A stretch of 46,510 nucleotides of DNA from DASWFI01 sp036394315 (lineage in GTDB: Bacteria; Patescibacteriota; Doudnabacteria; UBA920; O2-02-FULL-48-8): positions 1 to 46,510 of the forward strand of contig DASWFI010000010.1 in assembly GCA_036394315.1 (NCBI GenBank), read 5' to 3'. A program made the translations under genes and the position numbers. The stretch's first letter is position 1, and every line of letters begins with the position of its first letter. The notes under the pieces are model-generated. The model was given only the letters and a program-made list of their open reading frames with translations. It was not told where the DNA came from and ran no database searches. Of this stretch, positions 1 to 6,409 are shown one piece after another.

Positions 1-151
1 TCTCATTGCGATATAGAGTAGTTTGCAACCCATGCTATACTATTCATACCTTTGCAAAGGATTAGTCTCCTTAGTTTGGCTTCCTGGTTAATTTGACACT
101 CTCACTACCACCAGGGAGCCATCATATTTTACAGAAAGGACATTCATATGT

Positions 152-451
152 ATGCAACACATCACGTTAAATAACATCCGTGTACAAAAGGATTATTACA
201 CGGTACGTCAGGTAAGTGAGATTTATCATGTGAGCATGAAGACTGTGAGGCATTGGATTAAAAATGGTTGGGTACAAGCTCATATGCCAGAACCTGTAAC
301 CAAAGGTGCCAAGAAATCACACTGGAGGGTATTTCCACAGAGTATCGAAGATATGGAGGTTAATTCTGTGTATCTCACGGAAGCCAGTAAGCGATATTGG
401 CCTTATCTGTGGTCACAACAAGTAAAAAGATATAGGGACTCTCAGTTTTAG
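152..451 (+). CDS. Small MerR/excisionase-like HTH protein
   Basis: This 99-residue protein probably binds DNA. Residues 15-50 form a winged helix-turn-helix of the excisionase/MerR kind (YYTVRQVSEIYHVS followed by KTVRHWIKNGW), and the wing carries a basic stretch. The C-terminus holds an aromatic motif, YWPYLWSQQ, that reappears out of frame at 1622-1690. An ATG at 148 gives only a few codons, so I chose the ATG at 152, about 12 bases after AGAAAGGA. It lies alone upstream of a convergent HNH gene. It could be an excisionase, a small repressor or the remnant of a larger recombinase; the target is unknown. Confidence 0.7.
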   Translation: MQHITLNNIRVQKDYYTVRQVSEIYHVSMKTVRHWIKNGWVQAHMPEPVTKGAKKSHWRVFPQSIEDMEVNSVYLTEASKRYWPYLWSQQVKRYRDSQF

Positions 452-471
452 AAGTCATGTTTTAAGGTTGA

Positions 472-1365
472 TTACAATAATCTTCCGCCTTGAGGCCATT
501 CCCAAGGAAATTTGTTTCCTTTACTTGTGTTGCATGTAGGGCATGCTAATACTAGATATTCAATACTATTGGCAGGGATGTCAGTACCAGCAACACGAGA
601 AATAGGGAATGTATGTTCAATATGATATTGTGATTGACCTTTAATTTTATTGAATTTTTTCTGACAATAGTAGCATTTATGCTTTTGTCGTTTTAGTTGA
701 TCTTGAATTTGTTGTGGGGTATGCGTGCCTTTAATAGATTTTTTACGAGCACGGTAGGCGTGTCCAATAGCATACATACGTTCACGTATTCCAGGTCTAA
801 GCATGTATTCTTTAAGATATTTTTGCATATAAGCTTTCTTGCGTTCTTTCATTCCTGGCCGATTATAGTATTTTTCAATGTAAGCTTTTCTATGTGCTTT
901 CATTCCTGGTCGATTCATATATGTTTTGCGGTAATTTTGTTTATGCTCACGTATATCTGGTCTATTTAGATATTTTTTACTTTGGTTTTTTCTGTGTTCT
1001 TTTATTTCAGGAAGATTATAATATCCTTTATGTTGATTTTGAATATATTCTTTGTTGTTTGTGTAGTATTCTTTGTTATAAGTTTCTCTATGTGTTTTCA
1101 CTTCTGGTTGACTACTGTATTCTTTCTTTTGAGCAAGAATACGTTCATGTACATCAGGTTTATGGTAGCTATTTTTATTGATTTTTAGTACTTTATTGCG
1201 TTTTTCTGGATCGCTATATTGATTTGCTTTTTCTTCGTTTACGCATGCTTTACACTTGGCACAAAATCCATATTTACCTCCATTTTTGCGATGCCAGTAT
1301 TCAATAGTAGCAGGATACTCTTGTCCACACGCGCCGGTGCATTTCTTTATTGGAATATCACTCAT
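472..1365 (-). CDS. HNH endonuclease with tandem basic repeats (copy 1)
   Basis: This is a predicted free-standing HNH endonuclease of 297 residues. The N-terminus (residues 7-45) is a four-cysteine zinc ribbon (KCTGACGQEYP, then CAKC). Residues 50-215 are about eight degenerate 16-17 residue units of the form NRPxxKxRxxxYxxxY, strongly basic and probably helical. The C-terminus is the nuclease: CYYC, then YHIEHTFPISR, then CPTCN. Free-standing HNH proteins in phages often act as homing endonucleases; that role is inferred here. It has its own promoter (1408-1437) and a Shine-Dalgarno AAAAGGA before the ATG. A paralogue with the same layout lies at 2611-3477. Confidence 0.8.
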   Translation of the reverse strand: MSDIPIKKCTGACGQEYPATIEYWHRKNGGKYGFCAKCKACVNEEKANQYSDPEKRNKVLKINKNSYHKPDVHERILAQKKEYSSQPEVKTHRETYNKEYYTNNKEYIQNQHKGYYNLPEIKEHRKNQSKKYLNRPDIREHKQNYRKTYMNRPGMKAHRKAYIEKYYNRPGMKERKKAYMQKYLKEYMLRPGIRERMYAIGHAYRARKKSIKGTHTPQQIQDQLKRQKHKCYYCQKKFNKIKGQSQYHIEHTFPISRVAGTDIPANSIEYLVLACPTCNTSKGNKFPWEWPQGGRLL

Positions 1366-1407
1366 GATTTTTGTCCTTTTATTTGTGTGTATAAGTGTTC
1401 ATAAGTG

Positions 1408-1437
1408 ATTATAGCACATCTAGACAGAAGTGTGCAA
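1408..1437 (-). promoter_or_regulatory. Promoter of HNH gene copy 1
   Basis: On the minus strand, TTGCAC (1432-1437) is followed after 18 bases by TATAAT (1408-1413), with TGTGC directly before the -10 box. Transcription would start near 1401, leaving a leader of about 35 bases before the ATG at 1365. Confidence 0.65.
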
Positions 1438-1455
1438 GGGTGTTAGTATGTGTGT

Positions 1456-1626
1456 ATGGAAGAAAAAATATACAATGCAACTGAGTTTGCTAAGCTTGTG
1501 GGGGTTTCAGTAAAGACTTTGCAGCGTTGGGATAGGTTGGGCATACTTAAAGCTAAGCGGAAAGCTTCTAATCGTAGATATTACACTGAAGAAGATCGCG
1601 TAAAGGCATTGTCAGCAAAAGAGTAG
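1456..1626 (+). CDS. MerR-like HTH peptide resembling the IS607 recombinase N-terminus
   Basis: This 56-residue reading frame starts at ATG 1456. It contains ATEFAKLVGVS, KTLQRWDRLGIL and NRRYYTEED, the classic winged-HTH pattern that opens IS607-family serine recombinases and related MerR proteins. There is no recombinase catalytic domain behind it, so it is either a stand-alone regulator or a truncated recombinase. No clear Shine-Dalgarno is visible. Immediately downstream, but in the next reading frame, lies a tail related to that of the 152-451 gene, which suggests decay by frameshift. Confidence 0.55.
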   Translation: MEEKIYNATEFAKLVGVSVKTLQRWDRLGILKAKRKASNRRYYTEEDRVKALSAKE

Positions 1627-1690
1627 CAAGGCATCAAAGAAGTATTGGCCTTATTTGTGGAGTCAACAGGCAAAGAAGTATCAAGATTAG
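1622..1690 (+). pseudogene. Out-of-frame tail homologous to the 152-451 gene
   Basis: Frame 2 here reads SSKASKKYWPYLWSQQAKKYQ and stops at 1688. The end of the 152-451 gene reads EASKRYWPYLWSQQVKRYRD, so the two are clearly related. The segment has no start codon of its own and is one frame away from the HTH peptide ending at 1626. It is best read as the detached C-terminus of a broken HTH gene. Confidence 0.55.
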
Positions 1691-1742
1691 TTTTGAAAGT
1701 GTGCTATACTGCTCATGGCTATTGTCTCCTTTCTTGAGAAGC

Positions 1743-1785
1743 AAAAAAAGAGCAACTGTTTGCCAGAGTCCAGTTGCTCTTTTTT
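1743..1785 (+). terminator. Bidirectional intrinsic terminator
   Basis: A perfect nine-base stem GAGCAACTG/CAGTTGCTC (1750-1758 with 1771-1779) is flanked by seven A on the left and six T on the right, so it can end transcription from either side. The rest of 1691-1955 contains only this and the next terminator. Confidence 0.8.
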
Positions 1786-1863
1786 CATTGGGCATGTTCC
1801 CAAATAGAGCTTTCATTTCTCACAAATTGGGCAAATATTCCCATGAATTGAATGAAAGTTCCC

Positions 1864-1907
1864 ACAAAAAAGAGCCCCCGTTCTTGCCAGTAAGGGCTCT
1901 TTTTTGT
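1864..1907 (-). terminator. Intrinsic terminator of the lipoprotein gene
   Basis: ACAAAAAAGAGCCC (1864-1877) pairs perfectly with GGGCTCTTTTTTGT (1894-1907). It lies about 50 bases past the lipoprotein stop codon on the minus strand and has T runs in both orientations, so it may act both ways. Confidence 0.8.
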
Positions 1908-1955
1908 TTCCTCTTGAGTCGGTACCATCATGCGGTTTCCAGTATAGCAGAGATG

Positions 1956-2486
1956 TCAAGATGTAGATAAATCCCATATGGTTTGGCCTGAAGTGAAAGA
2001 GTTATTTTCAAATGCCAGCGTAAATTGTTTAGTAGTGCTCGGTACTTCAAAAATGAGTGATCCCTTGGCAGGATCACCAGGTTCTACTTTGCCCTCTGGA
2101 GCATTGGGGAAATCAGAGACATAGGCATTATTGTATTTTTGTCCTGATGTATCCTTCAGAGTCCAATCAGCATCTCCATAAAGGCTCTCTTCTTTGTTGG
2201 AGATGTTCTTAAAGGTGACATCAATGCCTGTGTAGGCATCTCCAGACTTGAGTGTGTCAAATTGGCCCGGTGGTACTGTTCGGACGTTGCTTACGACAAT
2301 TTGCCAGATAGAGCCGACGTTGACAGTATCACCTATCTTGAAGTGCTGAGTTGGTTTGTTACTAGCGTTTGTTGTAGTGCTGCTACCAGTATTGTTAGCA
2401 GTTGTGCCTGTGTTACTCTCTCCGCAAGCCAGAATTGTTCCTGTAAGAATGATCAATCCAAAGAGGAGCATAAATTGTTGTTTCAT
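1956..2486 (-). CDS. Secreted lipoprotein with DUF4352-type domain
   Basis: This 176-residue protein begins with a lipoprotein signal peptide: MKQQF, a hydrophobic stretch LLFGLIILTGT, then the lipobox ILAC with the modified Cys at residue 21. A low-complexity Ser/Thr/Asn linker follows (residues 24-45). The mature domain (about 48-176) looks like a beta-sandwich of the DUF4352 type (GDTVNVGSIWQIVVSNV, later GIDVTFKNISNKEES). It should sit on the outside of the cytoplasmic membrane. The ATG follows AAAGGATTTCAAGC. The gene is a single unit closed by the terminator at 1864-1907, flanked by phage accessory genes. A surface protein expressed from a prophage, such as a superinfection-exclusion factor, is possible but inferred. 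Confidence 0.8.
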   Translation of the reverse strand: MKQQFMLLFGLIILTGTILACGESNTGTTANNTGSSTTTNASNKPTQHFKIGDTVNVGSIWQIVVSNVRTVPPGQFDTLKSGDAYTGIDVTFKNISNKEESLYGDADWTLKDTSGQKYNNAYVSDFPNAPEGKVEPGDPAKGSLIFEVPSTTKQFTLAFENNSFTSGQTIWDLSTS

Positions 2487-2610
2487 GCTTGAAATCCTTT
2501 CAAATCTTGTATAAAAACTACACGTTTTAATGCATTTATTGTAACTCGCACGTCAATAGGGAAAAGCACAACCATTGGGCAATGATGTCTTGTGTAACTT
2601 GGCTTAATAT

Positions 2611-3477
2611 TTATAAGAGTCTTCCACCTTCTGCCCATTCCCAAGGGAACTTATCGCCTTTACTGAGGTTGCAAGTAGGGCATGAGAGCACGAGGTAGTC
2701 AATGCTATTGGCTGGTATATCGGTCCCTACTACGCGGCTGAGTGGGAAGGTGTGTTCAATGTGGTAAATGTATCTACCTTTGATTTTTCTAAGTCGAGCT
2801 TTGCAGTAGTAGCACTTGTGCTTTTGCTTTTTAAGCTTTTCTTGGATTTGTTCATGGGTATGGGTACCTTTGACTGATCTGTTAAGGGCACGTTTGGTAT
2901 GATTATAAGTACGGCTCATTAATTGTACTTCTGGGCGTTTGTTGTAATATTTTTTGTAGGCACGTCTGCGTTCTTGTATTTCTGGACGGTTACGGTATTC
3001 TTGAAATTTGATTAATCTTTTTGCGCGTATATCTGGACGATGGTTTCTTGCATTGTCTCTAGTTCGACGTTTTTCTCGTGCTTCTGGGCGTTTGCGGTAT
3101 TCTTTGCCATATTCTTGATTATAAGCATGTTTTCGTTCTTTCACTTCAGGACGATTATGATAAGCTTTATCTATGGCAAGTTTTCGTGTTCGATATTCTG
3201 TATCGTTATGGTAACGTTCTTTTTTACGTGCAGCTTGTTTTGATCTGCGCTCTAAATTGCTTTTATATTGTCTTGTGCGTATTTTTTCACGTTCTTGTGC
3301 TCTTAGTTTTATTTCTGGACGTTTGTTACGTTCTTTGCTGTAAGTACTTAAACATTCTCTACATCTAGCTTTTAGTTTATATTTTCCGTTTTTATCAGAG
3401 TTGAAGTACTCAGAAGTAGCAGGATACTCTTGCCCACATGGTCCTGTGCATTTCTTCATTGGAATGTCTTCAGTCAT
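2611..3477 (-). CDS. HNH endonuclease with tandem basic repeats (copy 2)
   Basis: This 288-residue paralogue of the 472-1365 gene has the same three parts: a zinc ribbon (KCTGPCGQEYP, then CREC), a long basic region of 16-17 residue repeats (NRPEVKERKHAYNQEY and similar), and an HNH core (CYYC, YHIEHTFPLSR, CPTCN). An in-frame ATG at 3522 overlaps the -10 box of the promoter, so it cannot be translated from that transcript. ATG 3477, after AAGGGATAGAGCC, matches the start of the paralogue (MSDIP/MTEDIP) and is the better start. A homing-type function is inferred from family and setting. Confidence 0.8.
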   Translation of the reverse strand: MTEDIPMKKCTGPCGQEYPATSEYFNSDKNGKYKLKARCRECLSTYSKERNKRPEIKLRAQEREKIRTRQYKSNLERRSKQAARKKERYHNDTEYRTRKLAIDKAYHNRPEVKERKHAYNQEYGKEYRKRPEAREKRRTRDNARNHRPDIRAKRLIKFQEYRNRPEIQERRRAYKKYYNKRPEVQLMSRTYNHTKRALNRSVKGTHTHEQIQEKLKKQKHKCYYCKARLRKIKGRYIYHIEHTFPLSRVVGTDIPANSIDYLVLSCPTCNLSKGDKFPWEWAEGGRLL

Positions 3478-3520
3478 GGCTCTATCCCTTGTTCGTTGGA
3501 AGCTGTAAATAGTATCGAAC

Positions 3521-3549
3521 ATTTTAGAATATTATTGTTCAGTTGTCAA
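3521..3549 (-). promoter_or_regulatory. Near-consensus promoter of HNH gene copy 2
   Basis: TTGACA (3544-3549) and TAAAAT (3521-3526) are separated by exactly 17 bases on the minus strand. Transcription would begin near 3514, downstream of the ATG at 3522, which decides the start codon of the HNH gene. Confidence 0.75.
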
Positions 3550-3570
3550 CGGTATAGGATAGTTTGCATA

Positions 3571-3585
3571 CCACCTTGCGAGGGG
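3571..3585. repeat. Dispersed palindrome, divergent copy
   Basis: CCACCTTGCGAGGGG is a mutated copy of the dispersed CCCCTTGCAAGGGG element. With its flanks it closely matches the reverse complement of the copy at 42754-42765. Confidence 0.5.
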
Positions 3586-3615
3586 AATACCTTGTGTAAC
3601 TTTGATGGCAACAAA

Positions 3616-3643
3616 AAGGGACCCGTCTCCTTCCAGGTCCCTT
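3616..3643 (-). terminator. Intrinsic terminator after the antirepressor gene
   Basis: AAGGGACC (3616-3623) pairs with GGTCCCTT (3636-3643). On the minus strand the stem is followed by TTTTGTTG. It lies about 28 bases past the stop codon of the DinD-like gene. Confidence 0.7.
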
Positions 3644-3670
3644 GACTGATGTTTTATTGGCTCCGGTAAA

Positions 3671-4468
3671 CTACACGAAAAATCTACAAGCGGTTTGTGG
3701 ATGGATAGGATCTATCTTTTGCAAGAGTCCATTCTTTACCATATGCATACAAATTCGGGCTATGTACACAGTAGGCATGTCCTTAATGGTGTAACATGAT
3801 CGTAGTTGGCTAGCCATAAGTTGTACTTTCTTAGTTGAAAGGTACTCATAAATTGCTTGCTCAATTGGATCACTACTCATTTTTCTTGGTGTAGCTTGCT
3901 CAGGATAGAGAAATTCTTCATTCATTTGGAGCAAGGTTGCCTCTTTCTCCAAGATTTGAACGTCGCCTTTTAGTCCTTGTATCTTTCCTTCATGAGATAC
4001 GATTGCTTGACGCAATTCTTGCGGATCACACAAAGCACGGATGAATGTACTCCTTTGCAGTGTGAGTTGTTTCTGCTCTGCCTCTCTTGTTCTCATTACA
4101 AAGTAAGTTTGAGCAGCCGATATTTCTGGTTTACGAGGATCGCCGTTTAGTGCTGTAAGGTAACAGGCATAACGAGTAAGATGGTAGTCTTTAATATCTT
4201 GCTCTCTTCCTTTTCCTGAAATTATTGGCTTCGCGGCGTTGACGAAATGACCTGAAGGCTCTTCTCCGCTATTGTTACAGGCTATTGATGCTCGTTCGAG
4301 AGCGTCTTCAAATCTTTCCCATGTTAGGTATCCAAGCAATTCCTGAAGGTCACGAGCTGACCAGTATTCATTGCCTTGCTCATCAAAGAGACGGATAGCA
4401 TCAAAGGGCAATGCTTGGAAAACTGCTAGGGCTGTGGTAGACTGATGCTGACTGTAGTTGTTAGACAT
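3671..4468 (-). CDS. DinD-type phage antirepressor
   Basis: The protein has 265 residues. Its N-terminal half matches the DNA-damage-inducible protein D (DinD) family: EYWSARDLQELLGY, CNNSGEEPSGHFV, and the signature YHLTRYACYLTALNGDPRKP, then QTYFVMRTRE. The last 60 residues look like a winged helix. DinD/BRO-type proteins in phages are commonly antirepressors. A GTG at 4474 overlaps the Shine-Dalgarno GAAAGGTG, so ATG 4468 is preferred. That ATG overlaps the stop of the ribbon-helix-helix gene by eight bases, so the two are translationally coupled like P22 arc and ant. The antirepressor role is inferred from this layout. Confidence 0.75.
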   Translation of the reverse strand: MSNNYSQHQSTTALAVFQALPFDAIRLFDEQGNEYWSARDLQELLGYLTWERFEDALERASIACNNSGEEPSGHFVNAAKPIISGKGREQDIKDYHLTRYACYLTALNGDPRKPEISAAQTYFVMRTREAEQKQLTLQRSTFIRALCDPQELRQAIVSHEGKIQGLKGDVQILEKEATLLQMNEEFLYPEQATPRKMSSDPIEQAIYEYLSTKKVQLMASQLRSCYTIKDMPTVYIARICMHMVKNGLLQKIDPIHPQTACRFFV

Positions 4469-4655
4469 TTTCACCTTTCAAAGAAGCTGTTGCAACAGCT
4501 TCTTTTTGTTGTTCCTGTTTAAGGAACTGTTCAACAATCCATACAACTTCTTTTGTGAGAGAGCGTCTATTAACTTCAGCTCTCTCTTTGAGAACTTCCT
4601 CTATGTCACTTGGAAAATTAATAGAGGATCGGCGAAGGATTTTGCTTTGATCCAT
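4461..4655 (-). CDS. Arc-like ribbon-helix-helix repressor
   Basis: This 64-residue protein has the Arc/MetJ ribbon-helix-helix fold: a short strand SSINFPSDI, a helix EEVLKERAEVNRRS, and a second helix LTKEVVWIVEQFLKQE. Such proteins bind operators as dimers of dimers. It starts at ATG 4655 after AGGAGGTTAAAA, is driven by the promoter at 4674-4702 and is coupled to the DinD-like gene. A second pair of the same design exists at 16283-17219. Confidence 0.8.
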   Translation of the reverse strand: MDQSKILRRSSINFPSDIEEVLKERAEVNRRSLTKEVVWIVEQFLKQEQQKEAVATASLKGENV

Positions 4656-4673
4656 TTTTAACCTCCTGACATT

Positions 4674-4702
4674 ATTATAACACAGTATGAGTCAAGTTGC
4701 AA
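4674..4702 (-). promoter_or_regulatory. Promoter of the repressor/antirepressor pair
   Basis: TTGCAA (4697-4702) and TATAAT (4674-4679) are 17 bases apart on the minus strand, with TGTGT before the -10 box. The start site would be about 12 bases upstream of the AGGAGG of the ribbon-helix-helix gene. Confidence 0.7.
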
Positions 4703-4783
4703 ACTAACCAGTACTATTAACACAATTTGGTGATTGCCCACAACTATCCACCAACTTTGCCCAAACAAAATGCCCCTCCATAA

Positions 4784-4797
4784 CCCCTTGCATGGGG
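4784..4797. repeat. Dispersed palindrome, intergenic copy
   Basis: CCCCTTGCATGGGG differs from the perfect palindrome by one base. It lies in the 247-base gap between two minus-strand units, which otherwise holds only a promoter and the hairpin at 4855-4898. Confidence 0.6.
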
Positions 4798-4854
4798 AAA
4801 GATTAGGGACTAGTTTTGGAGCATGTATTCTGGTAGAATATTGGGCAAGGCTAT

Positions 4855-4898
4855 GGCTGGCGATGTGTATGCAGTTTTTCTTGTTGGCATCGCCAGCC
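4855..4898. other. Strong stem-loop downstream of the XRE gene
   Basis: GGCTGGCGATG (4855-4865) and CATCGCCAGCC (4888-4898) form a perfect 11-base stem with a 22-base loop, ending five bases past the XRE stop codon. No T run follows on either strand, so it may protect the 3' end of the repressor mRNA or act as a factor-dependent terminator. Confidence 0.55.
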
Positions 4899-4902
4899 AG
4901 GG

Positions 4903-5166
4903 CTATGCTGCCGGATTATCTTCTTTGGGTTTTTGTTTACGATCCCTCATAGCGTTATAGAGCTTCAATCCTTCAATATTTTCTATGGTGAGATTTTGCC
5001 CTATTGCCTTACCAAGGGCTTCTACTACTTTTATTGCAGTTTCCTCATTGGTATGGGTTTTGCCCTCTTCTATTCGGACGATAGTAGAGTCAGATACACC
5101 AGACAGTAAAGCTAGTTTTTTTCTGCTGATGTAATTTTCTTCTCGTAGACTTCTCAGTGTGGGCAT
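4903..5166 (-). CDS. XRE/Cro-CI type repressor
   Basis: This 87-residue protein carries a Cro/CI-type helix-turn-helix at residues 3-58: LREENYISRKKLALLSGVS, then STIVRIEEGKTHTNEETAIKVVEALG. It has no C-terminal oligomerisation or peptidase domain, so it is a short regulator rather than a full CI. It starts at ATG 5166 with Shine-Dalgarno AAAGGAG. Its promoter faces the rightward promoter at 5290-5318, a layout typical of a phage genetic switch. The inverted repeat ACTTA/TAAGT over its own -10 box is a candidate autoregulatory operator. Confidence 0.8.
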   Translation of the reverse strand: MPTLRSLREENYISRKKLALLSGVSDSTIVRIEEGKTHTNEETAIKVVEALGKAIGQNLTIENIEGLKLYNAMRDRKQKPKEDNPAA

Positions 5167-5191
5167 GAGCCTTGTTTCTCCTTTCTTAGAA

Positions 5192-5231
5192 ACTTAATTC
5201 TAAGTGTACTTCCTATCAGGCTAGAAGTCAA
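5192..5231 (-). promoter_or_regulatory. Promoter and candidate operator of the XRE gene
   Basis: On the minus strand TTGACT (5226-5231) lies 17 bases from TACACT (5203-5208). The inverted repeat ACTTA-ATTC-TAAGT (5192-5205) overlaps the -10 box and could be where the repressor binds. Confidence 0.6.
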
Positions 5232-5289
5232 GGTTTTTATCAGTTTTTATTTCTATGTTATATTCGTGATAAACTGCTTGGCAAACCCC

Positions 5290-5318
5290 TTGACAAAGTG
5301 CATGATGTATGGCATAAT
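5290..5318 (+). promoter_or_regulatory. Rightward early promoter
   Basis: TTGACA (5290-5295) is followed after exactly 17 bases by CATAAT (5313-5318). It is the only strong rightward promoter before the small-protein operon that begins at 5513 and faces the XRE repressor gene. Confidence 0.75.
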
Positions 5319-5324
5319 GTGTAT

Positions 5325-5480
5325 GTGAGGTTGAGGATACAGAGACGAGGGGCATCGAGAATAGCGAACTTTCACTCTAGATTTCGACACACTGGTTACT
5401 TCGGTAGACATGTCCCGATGAAAAACGTACGAGACGCGGAGATGCTTAGGGCAAAGGAAGTTGCAAAAAAACATATTTAA
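5325..5480 (+). CDS. Possible leader ORF, basic 51-residue peptide
   Basis: The gap 5167-5512 holds the two facing promoters and this reading frame. It opens with GTG at 5325, close to the expected transcription start, so it would be leaderless. It encodes a basic peptide rich in Arg and His (GASRIANFHSRF, GYFGRHVPMKN, ending EVAKKHI). No Shine-Dalgarno is visible and I recognise no family. The segment could equally be an untranslated leader or a small RNA. Confidence 0.3.
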   Translation: MRLRIQRRGASRIANFHSRFRHTGYFGRHVPMKNVRDAEMLRAKEVAKKHI

Positions 5481-5512
5481 AGTAGTTCAAAAACACAAAA
5501 GGAGAAAATACC

Positions 5513-5980
5513 ATGGCAGTAACTTATGCAATGTACGCAATGAACTTTCTTGAAATTTCAGAAGATAGCAAAGGTTTGTATGTGGATGTTCCTGGATATG
5601 CAAGCGATTGGTTTCGTGTTCGTGTCGATGAGTCAGGTATAGTTCCTGTTGCGACACATTGTCGCTGTTCTCACCATCAGCACAAAGGGACATGTGCTCA
5701 TACGGAAATTGTAAATGCATTTTATGCTCGTATTTATAAAACCAACATCGTTAAAGCTCAGGAAAAGCAAGTCAAGCAAGCTATTCTTGAAGCTGAAGAA
5801 GTGCTCTCTACCGGAGAGGTTGCAATTGCGGAGCAGATTAGTACTACTGAAAGCGTCAGACACTTTGAAAGTAAAACATCTGCTCCTCAAATTGTTGCTC
5901 CTAAGATTATAAAATTAGACTATCGTAGTGCGTACACGGCAAGCTTTCTTAGTAACTTGCCAAGTAGAAGAGTCGCCTAG
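5513..5980 (+). CDS. Small SWIM-type zinc-finger protein
   Basis: The 155-residue protein contains CRCSHHQHKGTCAHTEIVNAF at residues 50-70, which matches the SWIM zinc finger CxCx(n)CxH. SWIM domains bind DNA or protein partners and occur in helicases and recombination mediators; here the domain stands almost alone. The first 45 residues look like a small beta domain (MNFLEISEDSKGLYVDVPGY) and the last 80 are helical, then basic. It starts at ATG 5513 after AAAAGGAG and is the first certain gene of the early operon. A role in phage DNA metabolism or regulation is inferred. Confidence 0.7.
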   Translation: MAVTYAMYAMNFLEISEDSKGLYVDVPGYASDWFRVRVDESGIVPVATHCRCSHHQHKGTCAHTEIVNAFYARIYKTNIVKAQEKQVKQAILEAEEVLSTGEVAIAEQISTTESVRHFESKTSAPQIVAPKIIKLDYRSAYTASFLSNLPSRRVA

Positions 5981-6007
5981 TCAGCGACTCTGAAAGGAGT
6001 ATTTATC

Positions 6008-6210
6008 ATGAATACAAGAAAAAGGTTATTCGTGTTGGTTGGTGGAATAGTGGGGATATCTATGATGTGGATAATTACGGGTTAGGTTATGGAATGCTTT
6101 TCTGGGATGATTTAATTAAAGAGTCTCAGGCAGGATCAAAAATCATTGATAGTGAAACAGGTAAAGAGTTGTCAGTAGAGTACATGCAATCTCAGATTGC
6201 AAGAAGATAA
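6008..6210 (+). pseudogene. Frameshifted small gene (about 67 residues)
   Basis: The Shine-Dalgarno GAAAGGAG and ATG 6008 open a frame that ends after 25 residues (MNTRKRLFVLVGG..., stop 6083). The neighbouring frame is open from the same place to 6210 and reads like real coding sequence: EYKKKVIRVGWWNSGDIYD, later GLGYGMLFWDD and ending QSQIARR. Adding one A after ATGAA would give MKYKKKVIRVG..., the same kind of start as the next gene (MKKYKVTQ), which shares the 15-base start context AGTATTTATCATGAA. So this is probably a gene with a one-base deletion or a sequencing error. A real 25-residue membrane peptide cannot be excluded. Confidence 0.55.
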
Positions 6211-6223
6211 AGAAGTATTTATC

Positions 6224-6409
6224 ATGAAAAAGTACAAAGTTACACAGATGTATGCAACGGTGAGAGATGTGCATTTGAACAAGAAACTTGAGAACAAGAT
6301 AGTTCATGGCATCATTCAAGCGAAAGATGCACTTTCAGCTATTCGAATTGTATCCTATCAAACAGATGTGTCTGAGATTTGTTTAATGGCTCAGGAGGTG
6401 AGTGAGTGA
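6224..6409 (+). CDS. Small conserved phage protein, paralogue of 10160-10360
   Basis: This 61-residue protein of unknown function reads KKYKVTQMYATVRDVHLNKK near its start and ends in an acidic tail. The protein at 10160-10360 opens the same way (RKYKVLQIYRNLDDMHEGRK) and has the same length, so the two are paralogues. I chose ATG 6224, preceded by AGAAG; it repeats the start context of the preceding frameshifted gene. Its stop overlaps the GTG of the next gene by three bases. Confidence 0.65.
   Translation: MKKYKVTQMYATVRDVHLNKKLENKIVHGIIQAKDALSAIRIVSYQTDVSEICLMAQEVSE

Noticed and set aside
1..151. A promoter for the first HTH gene at TATACT (about 37-42)
   Set aside because: The -10-like box has no acceptable -35 box at 16-18 bases, so I did not list it.
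588..599. CAATACTATTGG inside the first HNH gene as another operator
   Set aside because: The paralogue has CAATGCTATTGG at the same codons, so the sequence follows the protein; no promoter is near.
697..1404. Several membrane-like plus-strand frames opposite the HNH gene
   Set aside because: The Phe/Ile/Val-rich peptides are the reverse reading of the Lys/Tyr/Arg-rich repeats of the HNH protein; the same occurs opposite the second HNH gene at 3040-3368.
1456..1690. A complete IS607-type insertion sequence
   Set aside because: There is an HTH similar to its recombinase start, but no catalytic domain, no TnpB gene and no left or right end can be seen.
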